The notes under the pieces are model-generated. The model searched no databases, was not told the DNA's origin, and worked only from the letters and a program-made list of their open reading frames with translations. A program made the translations under genes and the position numbers. A stretch of 43,889 nt of DNA, taken from NCBI GenBank assembly GCA_013002925.1, contig JABDLQ010000184.1, positions 1 to 43,889 of the forward strand, written 5' to 3'. Shown here one piece after another: positions 8,590-17,642 of this stretch (positions are counted from its first letter, which is position 1; each line of letters starts with the position of its first letter). Source of the stretch: Gammaproteobacteria bacterium. GTDB lineage: Bacteria; Pseudomonadota; Gammaproteobacteria; Steroidobacterales; SZUA-146.

Positions 8590-9474
8590 TTACAACAGGG
8601 CAATCAGGCTGCTGGTATCCCAGCGGCCATGACCCCGCTGCTGCAACGCCTCGTAGAAACTGTCAACAATCGAGGTAACAGGCAAAGAAACGCCCCGGTT
8701 GCGTGCCTCTTCCAGGGCAATTCCCAGATCCTTGCGCATCCAGTCGACGGCAAAGCCGAATTCAAACTCGCCTTTTACCATCGACGCAAACCGGTTTTCC
8801 ATTTGCCACGATTGCGCGGCACCCTGTGAAATGGCTTTGATTACTTTGTCGACATCCAGTTCGGCCGCCTGTGCGAACTTGAGCCCCTCGGCAAGGGCCT
8901 GGACAAGACCTGCGATACAGATCTGGTTAACCATTTTTGCCTTTTGACCATCTCCGGTCGGGCCGATTAACTCGAACGCCTTTGCATAGCTGGCGATGAC
9001 AGGACGCAGGCGGGCAAAATCGGACTTTGAACCACCCAGCATGACGGTCAATTGGCCATTACGTGCTCCGACCTCACCGCCGGACACCGGTGCATCCATA
9101 AAGTGAATTCCACGCGCCGCCGCGGCCCTCGCAAGCTCCTGTGCCAGGGCCGCTGACGTGGTCGTATGATCCACGAACAGACTACCGTTTTGCATGCGAG
9201 CAAAGGCACCGTGCTCGTGCACGGTAACGCTCCTGACATCGTTATCGTTGCCGACACAGGCAAATACAACATCCGCATCGGCAGCAGCCTGTGCTGGTGA
9301 GTCCGCAGGCTCTCCACCATACTCATCGCACCAGGCTCGCGCTTTTTCCTGCGTGCGATTATAGACGCAAACCTCATAGCCAGCTGTCGCCAGGTGTCCG
9401 GCCATCGGATAACCCATGACCCCCAAACCGATAAACGCAATTTTTTCCTTCTGACAGGAGCGTGATGATGACAT
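8590..9474 (-). CDS. NAD(P)-dependent beta-hydroxyacid dehydrogenase (3-hydroxyisobutyrate / tartronate-semialdehyde reductase family)
   Basis: 294 residues. The Rossmann motif GLGVMG (16-21) sits in IAFIGLGVMGYPMAGHLA, followed by VYNRTQEKA, which suggests NADP preference from the N-R-T after strand beta-2. The substrate motif DAPVSGGEVGARNGQL and the catalytic-Lys region GQKAKMVNQ are both family-typical. Members oxidise 3-hydroxyisobutyrate or reduce tartronate or succinic semialdehyde; the substrate here cannot be fixed. It is the last gene of the opp-type operon, its ATG abutting the stop of the upstream ATPase gene, so it may process a product of the imported compound. It converges on alkB with a 12-bp gap. 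Confidence 0.88.
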   Translation of the reverse strand: MSSSRSCQKEKIAFIGLGVMGYPMAGHLATAGYEVCVYNRTQEKARAWCDEYGGEPADSPAQAAADADVVFACVGNDNDVRSVTVHEHGAFARMQNGSLFVDHTTTSAALAQELARAAAARGIHFMDAPVSGGEVGARNGQLTVMLGGSKSDFARLRPVIASYAKAFELIGPTGDGQKAKMVNQICIAGLVQALAEGLKFAQAAELDVDKVIKAISQGAAQSWQMENRFASMVKGEFEFGFAVDWMRKDLGIALEEARNRGVSLPVTSIVDSFYEALQQRGHGRWDTSSLIALL

Positions 9475-10473
9475 TCAAACGTCCTCTTCGGTATTGGGCA
9501 CAGGAAACAAATGGCAATTCACAAAATGTGGCGCTTCCGTGGAACCCGCATTGACCGTTGGCGGCGGCGTGACCCGGCATACCTCCATAACCCGGGGGCA
9601 CCGCGTGTGAAAGGGGCAACCGCCAGGGGGATCAATTGGTGACGGTACGTCTCCCTGCAACACGATCCGACTGCTCTTGCGCGCAGGATCCGGCACCGGA
9701 ACTGCTGACATTAAGGCCTCGGTATAAGGATGCAAAGGCCGTGCAAACAGACGGCTGGCACTGGTCATTTCAACGATCTTGCCAAGATACATAACGCCAA
9801 CTTCGTCACTGATGTGCTGAACAACCGCCAGGTCATGCGAAATAAACAGAAACGAAATCCCGAATTCCCGCTGCAGCTTACGCAACAGATTAAGCACTTG
9901 CGACTGCACCGAGACATCCAGTGCTGACACCGCTTCATCTGCCACAATAAATTTGGGTTTTAGCGTCAGGGCACGCGCAATTCCGACACGTTGCCGCTGA
10001 CCGCCGGAAAACTCATGCGGATAACGAGTTAAAATGTGCTCGCGCAAACCCACGATCTCGAGTAACTCAAGTAGCCAGTCACGGCGCCTCGCGGGGGTCA
10101 TCATTCGGTGCGTTTCGAGCGGCTCAAGAAGTGTCTGGCCCACTGTGCGCCTGGGGCTTAATGACGCATACGGGTCCTGAAAAATTATCTGCATATCGCG
10201 ACGCCGCTCAAACAGTTCGCGACGCGTTAACTCGGTAATTCGAGTGCCCTCCAGTGCGACCGTACCTGCCGTCGGTTCGAGCAGCCGAATAATTGCGCGA
10301 CCCAAAGTTGATTTGCCACACCCGGACTCACCTACCAGGCCAAGCGTACGGCCCCGGGCAATCGAGAAACTGACGTCATCGACCGCTTTGAGCTGTTTCC
10401 GGGCCCGGCGCAGTAGCCCCCCGCGAACCGGAAAGTATTTGCTTAAGTTTTCAACTTTTAATAACTCGCTCAT
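9475..10473 (-). CDS. oppF: Oligopeptide/dipeptide-type ABC transporter ATP-binding protein (OppF/DppF)
   Basis: 332 residues. One ABC ATPase: Walker A GESGCGKST, Q-loop IIFQDPYASLSP, signature FSGGQRQRVGIARAL, Walker B FIVADEAVSALD and H-loop FISHDL. The C-terminal extension with the motif CPFHTRCPRVMEVC (Cys cluster) is the oligopeptide-transporter C-terminal domain, which in some relatives binds an iron-sulfur cluster. The N-terminal phrase LKVENLSKYFPVRGGLLRR is typical of OppF/DppF. It pairs with OppD as the ATPase heterodimer. Its start overlaps the stop of oppD by 4 bp (ATGA), giving translational coupling. Substrate may be peptides, nickel or opines. Confidence 0.92.
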   Translation of the reverse strand: MSELLKVENLSKYFPVRGGLLRRARKQLKAVDDVSFSIARGRTLGLVGESGCGKSTLGRAIIRLLEPTAGTVALEGTRITELTRRELFERRRDMQIIFQDPYASLSPRRTVGQTLLEPLETHRMMTPARRRDWLLELLEIVGLREHILTRYPHEFSGGQRQRVGIARALTLKPKFIVADEAVSALDVSVQSQVLNLLRKLQREFGISFLFISHDLAVVQHISDEVGVMYLGKIVEMTSASRLFARPLHPYTEALMSAVPVPDPARKSSRIVLQGDVPSPIDPPGGCPFHTRCPRVMEVCRVTPPPTVNAGSTEAPHFVNCHLFPVPNTEEDV

Positions 10474-11468
10474 GCTTCACCGAGCGGTTTGAAGCATGCC
10501 ACAGCGGCATCGGTCCCGGTGGCTGTGCGCAGCGATGGAATTTGCGCCTGGCAGCGTTGGTCAGCATATTCGCAACGTGTGCTAAAGCGACAGCCCATTG
10601 GTAACGACAGCAAATCCGGCACCATCCCGCGGATCACCGGTAGTTCCTGCAAGCGCTCGCGTCGGATTCGCGGAATCGAGGCCAGCAATCCGGCGGTATA
10701 TGGATGGGATGGCCGTGTAAACAAACCTGATGCGGGAGCTTGTTCGATTACCTGACCACAATACATAACCATCACGTCTTCGCAGGTTTCGGCAACCACG
10801 CCCAGATCGTGCGTTATCAATATCACGGCCATATCAAACTGTTCCTGGAGTAACACCATTTGCTCGATAACCTGCGCCTGGGTAGTTACATCCAGGGCCG
10901 TCGTCGGTTCGTCAGCAACCAGTACGCTCGGATTACACGACAATGCCATTGCTATCATGACACGTTGCCGCATGCCGCCGGACAACTGGTGTGGGTAATC
11001 ACCCATCCGTTTTGCAGGAGCGGGAATCCCGACCACGGCCAGCATCTCCACAGCTTGCGCATGCGCTTGCCTGCGCGTGGCATCGGTGTGGCGGCGTATG
11101 ACTTCGCACAGCTGATTGCCGACCGTAAAAACGGGATTCAAGGCTGTCATCGGCTCCTGGAAAATCATCGAAATATCGCGGCCACGAATATTGCGCATCT
11201 CGCGGTCACCAAGACCCACAATATTCCGGCCATTCAACTCGATGGAACCACTGACAATGCGCCCGGGCGGGGTCGGGACCAGACCAAGCAAAGCCAGGCA
11301 AGTGACCGTTTTGCCGCAGCCGCTTTCACCGACGATACCCAGAGTTTGCCCGGCGTACAGTTCAAAACTTACCCCATCCACCGCGCGCACAACGCCGCGC
11401 TCGGTCTGGAACTCGATCACAAGCTCCTTGACTGTCAATACGGGCTTTTTGCCAACCGGTGCAGTCAT
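10470..11468 (-). CDS. oppD: Oligopeptide/dipeptide-type ABC transporter ATP-binding protein (OppD/DppD)
   Basis: 332 residues. Walker A GESGCGKT, Q-loop MIFQEPMTALNPVF, signature LSGGMRQRVMIAMAL, Walker B VLVADEPTTALD and H-loop LITHDLGVVAE. The C-terminal oligopeptide extension carries GCRFSTRCEYADQRC. MRQR in the signature (QRQR in the partner) marks the OppD/DppD member. It energises import through the OppB/OppC channel. It sits 6 bp downstream of the oppC stop and overlaps oppF by 4 bp. Confidence 0.92.
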   Translation of the reverse strand: MTAPVGKKPVLTVKELVIEFQTERGVVRAVDGVSFELYAGQTLGIVGESGCGKTVTCLALLGLVPTPPGRIVSGSIELNGRNIVGLGDREMRNIRGRDISMIFQEPMTALNPVFTVGNQLCEVIRRHTDATRRQAHAQAVEMLAVVGIPAPAKRMGDYPHQLSGGMRQRVMIAMALSCNPSVLVADEPTTALDVTTQAQVIEQMVLLQEQFDMAVILITHDLGVVAETCEDVMVMYCGQVIEQAPASGLFTRPSHPYTAGLLASIPRIRRERLQELPVIRGMVPDLLSLPMGCRFSTRCEYADQRCQAQIPSLRTATGTDAAVACFKPLGEA

Positions 11469-11474
11469 CTGCAG

Positions 11475-12368
11475 TCAGACCTTTCTCGGGTCCAGCGCAT
11501 CTTGTAACGCGTCGGAAAACATATTAAATGCCATGACCAGCCCAAACATGAACAATGACGCCCAAATAAAATTATTAAAATGTCCGGCCCCCACCTCGTA
11601 GGTTGCTTCAGCAAGCATACGCCCCCAGCTGACACCGTTTTTTACTCCCAAACCCAGGAAACTCAAAATCACTTCAGATTTGATCGCCGCAACGAAAACG
11701 ATAGTGGCCTGGACCAGCAAAATGTGAAAAGTGTTGGGGATAATATGACGAAACACAATTTTGAGTTCTGGCAAACCAATTGCGCGCGCTGCTTCAACAA
11801 ACTCAAATTGTTTGAGCTTGATGACTTCACCGCGCACCAGGCGTCCCGTGGTGGTCCAGAACGTAGCGACCATTGCAACATGCATACCGTAAGCGCTGCC
11901 CTGCATCGCAAACGCCACCGCTGCAACAAACAGGTAAAACGGTATGGAATCAAGCACGCCTTTTAACCACAACACCAGCTCATCGATCCAGCTACCGCTG
12001 TAGTAACCGGCAACTGCGCCCAACACTGCGCCGATCAACGTGGAGAGTATGGCCACGACCAGACCGACTTCAAATGCAGTACGGGTACTGAACACAGTGC
12101 GTGCAAAAATATCCTGCCCGTTGACATTGCTACCAAACCAGAAGTCCGCAGATATCGGATCAAAACGCCCGCCCCGTATTTCGCTCCAGTCATTAGCCCA
12201 CCATCCAAAAACGGTACCCAATGCCATCACGCCATATGCCATTACCAGTGCAAATGCCACCATGCCCATGCGGTCATGTCGAAACTTGTAGAATGCTTTT
12301 GACCATAGTGAATCACGCCCGCGAACTGCAATGGTCGTGTTTTCCGCTGCAACGCTGGCCGAGCTCAT
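11475..12368 (-). CDS. oppC: Peptide-type ABC transporter permease (OppC/DppC)
   Basis: 297 residues. A soluble N-terminus is followed by a hydrophobic helix (about 37-58), a periplasmic loop containing the GxDxxGxDxxxR-like phrase FGSNVNGQDIFARTVFSTRT, and five more helices. The coupling EAA motif reads EAARAIGLPELKIVFRHIIPN. The C-terminus ends DALQDALDPRKV, the classic DPR signature of the DppC family. It forms the transmembrane channel with OppB, whose stop codon overlaps its start by 4 bp. Confidence 0.92.
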   Translation of the reverse strand: MSSASVAAENTTIAVRGRDSLWSKAFYKFRHDRMGMVAFALVMAYGVMALGTVFGWWANDWSEIRGGRFDPISADFWFGSNVNGQDIFARTVFSTRTAFEVGLVVAILSTLIGAVLGAVAGYYSGSWIDELVLWLKGVLDSIPFYLFVAAVAFAMQGSAYGMHVAMVATFWTTTGRLVRGEVIKLKQFEFVEAARAIGLPELKIVFRHIIPNTFHILLVQATIVFVAAIKSEVILSFLGLGVKNGVSWGRMLAEATYEVGAGHFNNFIWASLFMFGLVMAFNMFSDALQDALDPRKV

Positions 12369-13318
12369 TTGAGTGACACCCGCGGATCAACAACCCGATA
12401 AAGAATGTCCGTTATGAGCAACGTCAACACAAACAGCACTGCGGTCAGACCTACCACAGCCTTCAGTATCGGTTGATCACCCTGGGTGATGGCATCGTAA
12501 GTGACTTTACCTACGCCCGGGATACCGAAATAGGTCTCAATGATCAAACTGCCACTGATCACTACCAGTGGGATCGAAAACATGATCCTGGTAATGATAG
12601 GAATCAGACTGTTCTTTAGTACGCTTCTGTAGAGCAGTTGTGCAGGCGGTGTGCCAAACGCCCTGGCTGTACGCACATGATCCCGCCCCATCTCCTCTAC
12701 GATGACCGCCCGGTAGAAACGGGTGTTATATCCGAGTGCGACAAAAATAGTGGCCATGGTCGGGACGGTTACAAAACGCAAATAGTCACTAAGACTGTAA
12801 ACATCCCAACCACGGGAAGGAAACCAGTTGAGTCCGTAACTCGAACAAAATATCAGCTGAAAGGCAATAACAACGATCAAAAAACTGATGCTCATGCCGA
12901 CAACGGAAAACCCCATGATGGCCTTGTCGATCCAACCGCTGCGATGGTAGGCAGCGACAAGTGCCAACACCAGCCCCAATAAGTTTCCAAGGATGAACCC
13001 CGGTGTGATTACTGCCAATGAAATTGGCATCGTGCGTTTTAATATACTGTTGACCCGTTCACCCGATGAGAAGGAATTGCCAAAATCCAGTGTGACAATT
13101 TCCCTCAGATAAGTGACGTAACGCTGTAAAAATGGCTGGTCATATCCTAATTCGGCACGCACCGATTCAATCTGCTCTGCAGTCGGATTTTTGCCTAATA
13201 ATTCATAGGTTTTGTCGGGTCCGTAATACACCATCAGCAGAAAACTGATAAATGTAACACCCAGGATCAGCGGGATTCCGCCAATAATTTTACGCAGTGC
13301 AAACTGTAGTATTTCCAT
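12365..13318 (-). CDS. oppB: Peptide-type ABC transporter permease (OppB/DppB)
   Basis: 317 residues with six predicted membrane helices. The N-terminal helix ILQFALRKIIGGIPLILGVT is followed by a periplasmic loop with RAELGYDQPFLQRYVTYL, a family hallmark. The EAA-like loop reads TARAFGTPPAQLLYRSVLKN and the C-terminus ends DILYRVVDPRVSLK. It is the first permease after the binding-protein gene (21-bp gap), matching the canonical A-B-C-D-F order. Confidence 0.92.
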   Translation of the reverse strand: MEILQFALRKIIGGIPLILGVTFISFLLMVYYGPDKTYELLGKNPTAEQIESVRAELGYDQPFLQRYVTYLREIVTLDFGNSFSSGERVNSILKRTMPISLAVITPGFILGNLLGLVLALVAAYHRSGWIDKAIMGFSVVGMSISFLIVVIAFQLIFCSSYGLNWFPSRGWDVYSLSDYLRFVTVPTMATIFVALGYNTRFYRAVIVEEMGRDHVRTARAFGTPPAQLLYRSVLKNSLIPIITRIMFSIPLVVISGSLIIETYFGIPGVGKVTYDAITQGDQPILKAVVGLTAVLFVLTLLITDILYRVVDPRVSLK

Positions 13319-13339
13319 CAGATACGAAAATCTTGCGAC

Positions 13340-15124
13340 TCAGGTATCGTCAATATCAACGTATGGAAAATAAAAGCCCCCCACAAAGGAACGATCCGGA
13401 TAAGCGATAACGCGCTTGTCCCAAAATATGATAACGGCGCGGCTGAGTCCGGTGATCGTCGCACAATCATTGATCACCAAACGGTTCATTCTGCGATAGA
13501 GGCTGGTGCGCTCCGGTCCCGGCTGCATCACTGCTGCGCGCTCAAACATGGCATCGTATTGAGGATTGCTGTAATTGCCGTCATTGGAGCCAGGCGCGCG
13601 ATTGGGTCCATAAAATAGCTGTAGCGTATTTTCAGCATCCGGATAATCCAACAGCCAGGCTTTGTTGATCAAAGGCAAACGGCTCTGTTTCCACGCCTTG
13701 GAAATATCCCCGAACGTTGCATACTGCTTCACCACAATTTTCTCAGCCGGATACCCGATTTTCGACATGAACCCGCGAAACTGTTCATAGTACTGATTTT
13801 GCAGAACCGACGCCGGGATACCGTAAACTAACTCAGGTAAATTTTCCGGCGTCCAACCGGCATCCGCGAGTAATGCCTTTGCGCCACTGATATCGTGAAT
13901 GACGCTATCTCGCGATAGCTCAGTATCATATTCAGGCATCGCCGGCGTGATAATACCCGGGAATATTTTTCCAACGCCGGAATAGTAGCGCTCGTTGCGC
14001 TCGTTCCAGTTAAAACCCTTGCGAATTGCACAGCGCAATGCATGATTACGCTCATTTCTTTCAGGATCATCGTTATAGCCGAAGTCTGGGTCATCCATGT
14101 TAAACGTCTGGAACACAAATCCGGGTTCAGTCCAATTCACCATGTGATACTTTGCTGCAATTTCAGGCTTCAGTGTGATCGGATTCTTGCTGGACAAATA
14201 CAGATCATAGGTGGGTGACGGTACGCGTGCAGCGTGTAGTTCATCGCCTTTTGTCAGGGATGTCATGCGGGCCGTATCTTCTGCAATAAAATTCACTTCA
14301 ACCCGATCGACAAATGGTGGCGAACGTCCGGCAATGCGTTCAAGTCCGTAAGCCTGATGAATCGCAGGGTCGTACCCTTCCGCAGCAAGATCGACGGGCT
14401 CTTGCCGATAGTTCGGATTTCTAACTAACACAGCCCGGGTGGTGTCAAAACTTTGCACCCTGAATGGTCCCGAGCCAACCGGACGTACTGAAAATTCCCG
14501 ACCGTATTTTTCAACGGCCTCACGCGGTACGACACCGGCAAACCCCATTGTCAGGGTATGCACCAGTTGGGGATAAGGCTTGACCAGTGTTATTTGCAAT
14601 GTGTGGTCATCCAAAGCAGTGAGACCGCTCACCGGTTGCGCGTAATCGGAGCCGGCCTTTTGCCAGTCATCCAGGCCGGCTATTCTTCCCTGCCACACCC
14701 ACGATCCCTGCGACAGACTGGCGGGATCAAAATGACGCTGCAAACTGTATATCACATCCTGCGCAACGACCTCACGCCCCTTGCCGTCAGCAAAACACGG
14801 ATCATCAATAAACCTCACGCCAGACTTTAATTTAAATGTATAAACAAGACCATCATCAGAGACTGTCGGTAACGACTCCGCCAGACGCGGTTTTAGCTCA
14901 AATGGACGCGCCAGATATTTATAGCTGTACAGCGTGTCGTAAGCGTTGACAATGAGATGATTCGAATACACAGTAGCGCCTTGCGCCGGATCGAGATTAG
15001 TCGGTGACTGATCAAGAGCAACTTTATAAACTTTGAGTCCGGTAGTATCCGGTCTCTCACCGTTGCCACAAGCGCATATTGCAACGCTTAAACCTAACAA
15101 CAGCCACAGGCGAAATAGCTTCAT
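13340..15124 (-). CDS. oppA: Substrate-binding lipoprotein of a peptide-type ABC transporter (SBP family 5, OppA-like)
   Basis: 594 residues. The signal peptide MKLFRLWLLLGLSVAICAC ends in a lipobox-like I-C-A-C, so Cys19 is probably lipidated. The family 5 signature is clear: NLDPAQGATVYSNHLIVNAY, then LKPRLAESLPTVSDDGLVYT, then FKLKSGVRFIDDP; later ALRCAIRKGFNWNERNERYY and LLDYPDAENTLQLFYGPN. It captures substrate outside the inner membrane and delivers it to OppBC. At about 594 residues it is longer than DppA/OppA (535-545). It is first in the operon; the promoter must lie within 15125-15461. The substrate is unknown: peptides are most common, but opines and glycosides are also carried by this family. 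Confidence 0.9.
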   Translation of the reverse strand: MKLFRLWLLLGLSVAICACGNGERPDTTGLKVYKVALDQSPTNLDPAQGATVYSNHLIVNAYDTLYSYKYLARPFELKPRLAESLPTVSDDGLVYTFKLKSGVRFIDDPCFADGKGREVVAQDVIYSLQRHFDPASLSQGSWVWQGRIAGLDDWQKAGSDYAQPVSGLTALDDHTLQITLVKPYPQLVHTLTMGFAGVVPREAVEKYGREFSVRPVGSGPFRVQSFDTTRAVLVRNPNYRQEPVDLAAEGYDPAIHQAYGLERIAGRSPPFVDRVEVNFIAEDTARMTSLTKGDELHAARVPSPTYDLYLSSKNPITLKPEIAAKYHMVNWTEPGFVFQTFNMDDPDFGYNDDPERNERNHALRCAIRKGFNWNERNERYYSGVGKIFPGIITPAMPEYDTELSRDSVIHDISGAKALLADAGWTPENLPELVYGIPASVLQNQYYEQFRGFMSKIGYPAEKIVVKQYATFGDISKAWKQSRLPLINKAWLLDYPDAENTLQLFYGPNRAPGSNDGNYSNPQYDAMFERAAVMQPGPERTSLYRRMNRLVINDCATITGLSRAVIIFWDKRVIAYPDRSFVGGFYFPYVDIDDT

Positions 15125-15461
15125 CAGTATTTTCCTTCAATCCAGATTTTGATGGCGCCGACAAATTGCACGGAACCTGATTCAATAACAACCAGGCTTT
15201 GGAATTGTTTTTCTTATCGATCAGGCAGCAAAGGTTAACCCAAGACGCTATATGCAACAACCGGCAATCAACAAAATTTACGCAGCATATACTGGCTGGC
15301 ACGAATAATATTTTGATCATGTTTTTATTTATGAATCATAGCTTTATAAGTCCGAATATCAATACTGTAACAAGCAGACGTGTACCTTTTGTATGTTCAC
15401 GCGGACTTTTAGTGCAAAATCCTGTCATTGGCAGAATCAGCTGTCAGAGCGCGGAATCCGA
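15125..15461. other. Divergent intergenic region (337 bp), opp operon / glycosyltransferase
   Basis: AT-rich spacer between the divergent oppA and glycosyltransferase starts. It must hold both promoters. I see AT-rich stretches (AATAATATT around 15304-15312) but no confident -35/-10 pair, no RNA gene and no convincing small gene. Open frames here lack ribosome-binding sites and coding character. Confidence 0.45.
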
Positions 15462-16529
15462 ATGAAAGTACTTGTGGCAACGGCCACCTATCCAACTCCT
15501 GACCGGCCATCGGCCGGCATTTTTGTGCGTAATCAATTTCGGTTTTTTCGGCGTCATGCCACCCCTGACGAAACTTTCAAACTATTCAAGGTTCGTACCA
15601 CAACCCGCCGTAAATCGCGCTCATGGCCACTCGTAATCTGGGCCACGCTCAAATTTATTCCGTATTTTTTTCGGCGCTTCGACATCGTGCATATCCATTT
15701 TCTTTCGCCTCTGGCGCACGCAGCGAGAATCTACAGATTCCTGCACCCCACCACAAAGTTGATACTGACGATCCATGGCAATGATTTGCGCAAAGTGCAA
15801 AACCGCCCGCAACGGGTTAAGACCCGCTACATCAAAACACTCACGTATTTCGATGAAATCATCTTGTCCGGTGAATCATTGTTGCCCACGGTGCAAAAAC
15901 AACTGGGACTGGAACAATGTCGTATTATCTGCGCTGGCGTGGATGATCTACGCTTTCAGGTCGATCCGGATTGCAGAAAAGAATTTGACTTTATATTTGT
16001 CGGTTCATTCACGCGGGATAACGGACTTGACATCCTGATCAGTGCGCTGGAAATGCTTGAAGAGCAAGAAATACGAGCCTGCTTTGTTGGTTCAGGGCCG
16101 TTGAAAAAAGAGCTGCAGCGCGCCGGACATCATTTGAATTTGCAAATATTTGTCGAAGTACCGCAAACCCGTTTGCGACAGCTTTATAACTCTTCACGGT
16201 TTCTGGTTTTTCCGGTCCGCGGTGACAGTTTTGGACTCGTGGTGTCAGAGGCAATTCACTGTGGTGTACCGGCCATCGTCTATAGCGGTAGTGGCGCCAG
16301 TTCCCAGGTTCGCAATAACGAAACCGGGGTCACCTACAAGCCCAATACACCCGAACAACTCAGCCGCGTGTTACTTGCAGCATTTAACATGGCCGACAGC
16401 GACTATCGGGTGCTGAGTGACTGCACACGCCAGGCAAACCTGGAGTACAGCCTAAGTCATACGGGCACCCAACTGTTAAAGTTGTATCGGCAGATTGCTG
16501 CTGAAAAAGAGTTACACCCCGTTAAATAG
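15462..16529 (+). CDS. Glycosyltransferase family 4 (GT-B, exopolysaccharide type)
   Basis: 355 residues from the ATG at 15462-15464, where MKVLVATATYPTPDRPSAGI begins the expected GT-B N-terminal strand; an in-frame upstream ATG at 15393 would add 23 residues with no homology-like character. The N-terminal acceptor domain has HIHFLSPLAHAARIYRFLHP and LILTIHGNDLRK. The C-terminal donor domain opens FIFVGSFTRDNGLDILISAL, then ACFVGSGPLKKELQ. A relaxed EX7E motif appears as DSFGLVVSEAIHCGVPAIV, with Asp in place of the first Glu. It probably transfers a sugar from a nucleotide donor in surface glycan synthesis. No other glycan gene is adjacent. It converges on the VWA gene 89 bp downstream. Confidence 0.87.
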   Translation: MKVLVATATYPTPDRPSAGIFVRNQFRFFRRHATPDETFKLFKVRTTTRRKSRSWPLVIWATLKFIPYFFRRFDIVHIHFLSPLAHAARIYRFLHPTTKLILTIHGNDLRKVQNRPQRVKTRYIKTLTYFDEIILSGESLLPTVQKQLGLEQCRIICAGVDDLRFQVDPDCRKEFDFIFVGSFTRDNGLDILISALEMLEEQEIRACFVGSGPLKKELQRAGHHLNLQIFVEVPQTRLRQLYNSSRFLVFPVRGDSFGLVVSEAIHCGVPAIVYSGSGASSQVRNNETGVTYKPNTPEQLSRVLLAAFNMADSDYRVLSDCTRQANLEYSLSHTGTQLLKLYRQIAAEKELHPVK

Positions 16530-16618
16530 CGCACGGCAAATTATACATTTGTCTGGTTTTTCCACTGCCACCGGAAACCGGCACATTGCATTATGGCTTT
16601 GCGACCTGCCGCAGATTT

Positions 16619-17620
16619 TTAGCGGAAGTTTTCGAGACCCACAAACGTTCCGTCGTTTCGTTCGCACAAAGCGCGCATCAATATTGCAAAGCGAATTCCA
16701 GTTGCCTGCAATTGTGGCGCCTGCGAAAATATTGTCGGAAACCCAATCGCATGAATCCGGACCCGCCGCTTACCATCCGCATCCTTGCGGTTGAGCAAAT
16801 CCACCCGATCAACAACGCTCTGAATCGAGCGACCGGAAAACTCATCGCCAAACACATACAGACTGATTTTTTTATCTGGTGCATAAAAAGCATTGATTGC
16901 TTTGGTAATACCTTCGACGGGGCTACTATTGCTGAACGAATTCCAGGTGCGCATTCGCTCCACGATGGCTTTACGCCGTGCGGGCGTATCCGGAATCCAG
17001 CGATTGGCGTATCGGCTGAACATGTAATTTCCCATGTCGTTCATAATCTGTATGCCCTTGACCTTGGGATGTACATCCAGCGTTTCTTCCATTTTGCGCA
17101 CGGCCAGATTCCATGCGTAGTTGTACATGCTGCCAGAAGTATCAATGATAAATATGATGTATTCGGAATCGACCGGAATACCAGCGACCAGTTGATTGTT
17201 GACCGATTTTGACACCTCGCTGACCTTGAGACGCTGCATTTCTTCCGTGAGATCCTGCCGGGCACTCGCCAGTTTACCGGCAATGATATTGGCAACAGAT
17301 GAATCAGCGGTAGAAGCTTTATATTCGCCGCTTATACTGGACACATCGCCTTGCAGGCGCGCCAACCGCCGCTGCTCGCGTGAAAGTTGCTGTTGCTTTT
17401 CATCGAGCTCACGATTCAGCACTTTGACTTCACCGCGAATTTCAAAAAGCTGCTGCTGCAGGTCTCTGACCTTGCCCTGATAATCGACGGTTGCCTCTTC
17501 GAGCACGATTGGTTCGGTGATTTTAACAATCACCAGCAATAAAATTATGGCTCCAAAACCGCAGGCTATCGTGTCGAGAAAGCTGAGACTTATACCTTCG
17601 ATTTCGCGTCGGTTTTTCAT
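16619..17620 (-). CDS. Membrane VWA-domain protein 2 with ExbD-like N-terminal helix
   Basis: 333 residues from the ATG at 17618-17620, which leaves a 22-bp gap to the upstream gene; an in-frame start at 17680 would overlap that gene and add 20 uncharacteristic residues. The N-terminus has the conserved phrase SLSFLDTIACGFGAIILLL (11-29): one membrane helix with Asp16 at its entry. A coiled-coil stalk follows (about 45-95). The VWA domain (about 150-330) has MIDAS DTSGS (160-164), a Ser-rich NSSPVEGI where the MIDAS Thr is expected, and FGDEF with Asp259. The stalk and VWA domain should face the periplasm. It is a paralogue of the next upstream VWA gene and last in the operon. Confidence 0.82.
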   Translation of the reverse strand: MKNRREIEGISLSFLDTIACGFGAIILLLVIVKITEPIVLEEATVDYQGKVRDLQQQLFEIRGEVKVLNRELDEKQQQLSREQRRLARLQGDVSSISGEYKASTADSSVANIIAGKLASARQDLTEEMQRLKVSEVSKSVNNQLVAGIPVDSEYIIFIIDTSGSMYNYAWNLAVRKMEETLDVHPKVKGIQIMNDMGNYMFSRYANRWIPDTPARRKAIVERMRTWNSFSNSSPVEGITKAINAFYAPDKKISLYVFGDEFSGRSIQSVVDRVDLLNRKDADGKRRVRIHAIGFPTIFSQAPQLQATGIRFAILMRALCERNDGTFVGLENFR

Positions 17621-17642
17621 AATTTGTTCACCACCACGCCGG

